NCBI GenBank assembly: GCA_946618395.1
Contig: CAMOLD010000062.1
Coordinates: forward strand, 1 to 7,248
Direction: 5' to 3'
DNA length: 7,248 bases
Source: an uncultured Clostridia bacterium
Lineage (GTDB): Bacteria > Bacillota > Clostridia > Oscillospirales > CAG-272
Below the pieces are notes generated by a model. It had not been told where the DNA came from. It made no database searches and was given only the letters and a program-made list of their open reading frames with translations. Positions 4,710 through 7,248 of this stretch are shown here, piece after piece. Made by a program: the position numbers and the translations under genes. Each line of letters begins with the position of its first letter. The first letter of the stretch is position 1.

Positions 4710-5783
4710 ATGCAAAAATTCAGAAAAATTGGTATTTTAACTTCCGGCGGTGACGCCCCCGGAATGAACGCCTGCGTAAAAGCCGCGGTTCACCGCGCGG
4801 CGGAACTGGGCATTGACGTCATTGGTATCAACGGCGGCTATGCCGGCTTGATTCACAATGATTTGGTAGAGCTGACCGAGCGCAAAGTCTCGGATATTGC
4901 CGGCGAGAGCGGCACCATTCTTTATTCCAGCCGCTGTCCCGAGTTCAAAACCGAGGAAGGCATGCAAACCGCCATTGCCGCCTGCCGCGCCAACAGCATT
5001 GACGCCCTGATTTGCATTGGCGGCGACGGAACCTTCCGCGGCGCTACCGACATGACCCTGCGCGGCATTCCCTCCATCGGCATTCCCGGCACCATTGACA
5101 ACGATATTACCGCCACCGACTATACCATCGGTTTGGATACCGCCATCAATACATCCACCCAGCTCATCGACAACCTGCGCGATACGCATGAATCCCATGC
5201 GCGCGTTGGCGTTGTGGAGCTGATGGGCAACGAGTGCGGGCAGATTGCTCTTTACGCCGCTATTGCCTCAGGTGCCGTTGCCTGCGCCATTCCCGAAATC
5301 CCGTTTGACGAAGACGCCGCCATCAAGCGCATCCTTGCCCACCGCGCCGCCGGGAAGCGGAATATGATTGTTGTGGTTGCCGAAGGTCTCAAAGCCGCCG
5401 ACGGCACGCCCTACGCCGAAGAGCTGAACCGCAAGATCAATGCCACGGGCATTGAAAGCAAGTTCTTCCGCGCTGCCCATGTCATTCGCGGCGGCAGACC
5501 GACCGCGCGCGACCGCGTGACCGCCGCCCGTATGGCTTGCTATGCCGTTGAAAAACTGGTGGAAGGCAAATCCAACCTTGTTGTTTGCGAAAACGACGAC
5601 AAGATCGACAGCATGGACATCACGCTCGCGCTGATTACCGACCGTATGTATAAAAACAAACTCAAGCCCGGCGATCTTGACCGCTTCTCGCCCGCCGAAA
5701 TTGAAACCATGAAAGCCGTTTGCGAGAAACGCCGCGCCGAAATTGCCGCCCTCTACGCCGTTGCAGAACATATTGCACAGTGA
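4710..5783 (+). CDS. pfkA: ATP-type 6-phosphofructokinase
   Basis: This cytosolic enzyme phosphorylates fructose 6-phosphate to fructose 1,6-bisphosphate, the committed step of glycolysis. TSGGDAPGMNA (11-21) is the nucleotide loop, GGDG (104-107) and PGTIDND (126-132) hold catalytic Asp130, and GGRPTARDR (261-269) follows Arg260. Gly at 107 and 127, where pyrophosphate enzymes carry Asp and Lys, predicts ATP as donor. Arg75 (SRCPEF), Arg165, Glu225, Arg260 and Arg269 match substrate-site residues of the E. coli and Geobacillus enzymes. The residue matching Arg171 is Asn174 (MGNECG), the usual GGSP is GGRP, and effector-site Arg21/Arg25 are Lys24/His28. At 357 residues it is longer than the usual 320, from an insert near 228-240 and a C-terminal helical tail. 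An in-frame stop at 4698 leaves the ATG at 4710 as the only sensible start. It appears to be transcribed alone, with its own promoter and terminator. Confidence 0.96.
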   Translation: MQKFRKIGILTSGGDAPGMNACVKAAVHRAAELGIDVIGINGGYAGLIHNDLVELTERKVSDIAGESGTILYSSRCPEFKTEEGMQTAIAACRANSIDALICIGGDGTFRGATDMTLRGIPSIGIPGTIDNDITATDYTIGLDTAINTSTQLIDNLRDTHESHARVGVVELMGNECGQIALYAAIASGAVACAIPEIPFDEDAAIKRILAHRAAGKRNMIVVVAEGLKAADGTPYAEELNRKINATGIESKFFRAAHVIRGGRPTARDRVTAARMACYAVEKLVEGKSNLVVCENDDKIDSMDITLALITDRMYKNKLKPGDLDRFSPAEIETMKAVCEKRRAEIAALYAVAEHIAQ

Positions 5784-5801
5784 GGGGTTAGAGAGATAGG
5801 C

Positions 5802-5847
5802 CGCGAGAGGGGGAAGAACTTTTGCAAAAGTTCTTCCCCCTCTCGCG
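5802..5847 (+). terminator. 46-base perfect palindrome after pfkA
   Basis: Bases 5802-5824 are the exact reverse complement of 5825-5847, giving a 23-pair stem with no mismatch and apex TTTTGCAAAA. It starts 18 bases after the pfkA stop. What follows is CTCTCCCCCTTTTC rather than an immediate T-run, so termination may be shared with the next hairpin; it may also protect the message 3' end. Its apex and flank resemble the serA terminator. Confidence 0.65.
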
Positions 5848-5868
5848 CTCTCCCCCTTTTCAAAAACC

Positions 5869-5890
5869 TCAACCAAAAGGTTGATTTTTT
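5869..5890 (+). terminator. Classical rho-independent terminator after pfkA
   Basis: TCAACC (5869-5874), loop AAAA, GGTTGA (5879-5884) and six T (5885-5890). An A-tract upstream (5862-5866) can extend the stem past a two-base internal loop. It lies 22 bases beyond the long palindrome and is the likely transcription end of pfkA. Confidence 0.75.
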
Positions 5891-5945
5891 GGAAGAGATA
5901 TTCTTCACTGCTCCGGGTAAAGGTTGCCGGACGGCAGAACAGGTA

Positions 5946-5974
5946 TTGACTTTTCACCCGAAATAAATTATAAT
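5946..5974 (+). promoter_or_regulatory. Near-consensus promoter of the lipoprotein gene with duplicated -10
   Basis: TTGACT (5946-5951) is followed by 17 bases and TATAAT (5969-5974). The ten bases AAATTATAAT (5965-5974) are repeated exactly at 5975-5984, giving a second TATAAT ten bases on. Start is expected near 5981, with a leader of about 45 bases carrying an AGAGGAG site before the ATG at 6026. Confidence 0.85.
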
Positions 5975-6025
5975 AAATTATAATTGAAATTAGTATTTTT
6001 TAATTCGAAGAAAGAGGAGAAAACC

Positions 6026-7248
6026 ATGAGAAAAATTGTCCTGATTCTGGCATTGCTTTTGCTGTTCGCAACATTTTTTTCGGCGTGCGAAGGCAGAGTT
6101 GTTTCCAAAAAAACCGACCTATCGGCGCTCAAATGGTCGAATGAGCTCGCATTTGAACGCGCGCAGGAGTTGGGCTATGAGGGGACGCTGGAAGAGTTTC
6201 TTGCCCAGTTGCAGGGTGCCCCCGGCGAGCCCGGCAAGGACGGCGTTGGCATCTCCACGCTCCTCATTGACTCCGAGGGCAAACTGGTTGTTGTTTTGAC
6301 CAACGGGCAAACCATTACCCTTGGCGTTGTCAAGGGTGAAAAAGGCGACCCCGGTGAAAAGGGCGAAAAAGGAGACCCCGGCGAAAAGGGCGAGAAAGGC
6401 GACCCCGGGAAAGACGGGAAGGACGGAAAAGACGCCTCCAGCGCAACGTTTGCGGCAAACGGGCTTGCCTATGTAATTGATAAGGAAGAAAACTGCGCCA
6501 TCATCACCGGGCGCGGCCTGTGCCCGGATTTGGACCTGGTCATTCCCGAAGAGATTAACGGCTACCCGGTAACGAAAATTTTTGAAGAAGCATTTGACGG
6601 CGACATGCTAAAAAGCGTTGTCATCCCGGACAGCGTAACAAGCATTGGATACGGCGCGTTCTACTATTGCCCCTGGCTGACAAGCGTTTCCCTTCCGGAT
6701 AGTTTGACCTATTGTGGTTACAGCGCATTTGAATCTTGCCCCTCGTTGCAGCCGAATCTCATCAACGGCTGCACTTATCTCGGCAATGCCGAAAACCCCT
6801 GCGTTGTATTGATGGAAATCACCGACCACTCCATTGTCTCGTTCCAAATTCCTGCGAGGGTCAAGGTCATCAGCCAGGAAGCTTTTTCAAATTGCAGCAA
6901 ACTGGCAAAGATTACCGTTGCCGACGGAAACACACGCTTTTGCGTTATAAACGACATTTTATATGACCAGCCGGCAACCCAGGTGCTTTACGTTCCCAAA
7001 GCCATTCAAGGGGCTGTTACCATCCCTGAAGGAATTACAACCATCGGGGAGCGCGCATTCGTTAATTGCTCTGCTCTGGAAAGCATTGCCATCCCGAACA
7101 GCGTGACGAGCATTGGTCGTTTTGCGTTTGAGGATTGTCAGTCTCTGACCGCTGTCACATTTGGAGAAAACAGTAAGCTGACAAGTATTGGCTACTACGC
7201 GTTTGAAAATTGTAGATCTCTGGAAAGCATTGCCATTCCTGACGGCGT
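6026..7248 (+). CDS. Surface lipoprotein: collagen-like stalk plus BspA-type leucine-rich repeats, 3' end cut by window
   Basis: The 407 visible residues begin with a lipoprotein signal: MRK, a hydrophobic core, then FSAC with Cys21 as the lipidation site. Residues 35-63 (ALKWSNELAFERAQELGYEG onward) match the helical module often found before bacterial collagen-like repeats. Three Gly-X-Y triplets follow (64-72), then a predicted beta-strand insert (about 74-103) and eleven more triplets (104-136) rich in GEK, GDP and GKD. From about 195 on are BspA-type LRR_5 units of about 23 residues (IPDSVTSIGYGAFYYCPWLT, IPNSVTSIGRFAFEDCQSLT), including a divergent NDILYDQPATQVLYVPK insert at 309-325. 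The array runs off the window. ATG at 6026 follows AGAGGAG. The likely role is an extracellular stalked binding protein anchored by lipid; BspA repeats elsewhere bind host proteins or cells. The ligand is unknown. It has its own promoter and no visible partner. Confidence 0.92.
   Translation, partial: MRKIVLILALLLLFATFFSACEGRVVSKKTDLSALKWSNELAFERAQELGYEGTLEEFLAQLQGAPGEPGKDGVGISTLLIDSEGKLVVVLTNGQTITLGVVKGEKGDPGEKGEKGDPGEKGEKGDPGKDGKDGKDASSATFAANGLAYVIDKEENCAIITGRGLCPDLDLVIPEEINGYPVTKIFEEAFDGDMLKSVVIPDSVTSIGYGAFYYCPWLTSVSLPDSLTYCGYSAFESCPSLQPNLINGCTYLGNAENPCVVLMEITDHSIVSFQIPARVKVISQEAFSNCSKLAKITVADGNTRFCVINDILYDQPATQVLYVPKAIQGAVTIPEGITTIGERAFVNCSALESIAIPNSVTSIGRFAFEDCQSLTAVTFGENSKLTSIGYYAFENCRSLESIAIPDG
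6335..6415 (+). repeat. 27-base tandem repeat in the collagen-like segment, three copies
   Basis: Three 27-base units encode GEKGDPGEK, GEKGDPGEK and GEKGDPGKD, followed by two GKD triplets. Codon-level differences (GGT/GGC/GGA, AAA/AAG) show the copies are not brand new. Copy number could vary between strains and change stalk length without shifting frame. Confidence 0.8.

Noticed and set aside
5268..5957. Minus-strand open frame of 229 codons opposite pfkA and its terminators
   Set aside because: It reads through the 46-base palindrome and is Gly/Val/Phe-rich antisense of pfkA with no ribosome binding site.
1..7248. CRISPR array, transposon ends, tRNA or rRNA, phage genes
   Set aside because: I looked for regularly spaced repeats, transposase motifs and tRNA-like cloverleaves and found none; the only regular repeats are the collagen and leucine-rich coding repeats.

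Overview
The window looks like chromosomal DNA from a gut-type Clostridia (Firmicutes), most likely near Ruminococcaceae/Oscillospiraceae. The grounds are strong AAGGAGG-like ribosome binding sites, consensus sigma-A promoters, a clostridial short-form SerA, an XRE regulator fused to membrane helices and a zinc ribbon, and a lipoprotein combining collagen-like repeats with BspA-type leucine-rich repeats. This is inference from protein style; no rRNA or other strict marker gene is present.

Layout. (1) Positions 1-1503, minus strand: a compact operon read right to left. It holds an XRE-family regulator with two transmembrane helices and a zinc ribbon, a 73-residue DUF3784-like membrane protein, and a formate/nitrite transporter family channel cut by the left window edge. 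(2) Positions 1504-1924: a 421-base non-coding stretch with two minus-strand promoters, a possible structured leader RNA, a large GC-rich inverted repeat, and the terminator of the next operon. (3) Positions 1925-4186, minus strand: serC followed by serA, the first two steps of serine synthesis, behind a perfect-consensus promoter and a leader carrying a 16-base palindrome. (4) Positions 4187-4709: a 523-base divergent intergenic region, AT-rich in its serC-side half, with several hairpins and promoters facing both ways. (5) Positions 4710-5783, plus strand: pfkA, ATP-type 6-phosphofructokinase, followed by a 46-base perfect palindrome and a separate classical terminator. (6) Positions 6026 to the right edge, plus strand: a surface lipoprotein with a collagen-like stalk and BspA-like leucine-rich repeats, behind a near-consensus promoter with a duplicated -10 element.

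Working together: PfkA commits sugar to glycolysis, and SerC/SerA draw 3-phosphoglycerate from that pathway into serine. The two units are divergent and could be co-regulated, but no shared operator was established. The regulator/DUF3784/channel unit looks self-contained and perhaps autoregulated. The lipoprotein is an independent cell-surface gene.

I found no transposase, CRISPR array, tRNA, rRNA or phage gene. The most unusual elements are the non-coding structures upstream of the XRE operon, the membrane-tethered zinc-ribbon regulator operon itself, and substitutions at normally conserved positions of PfkA.
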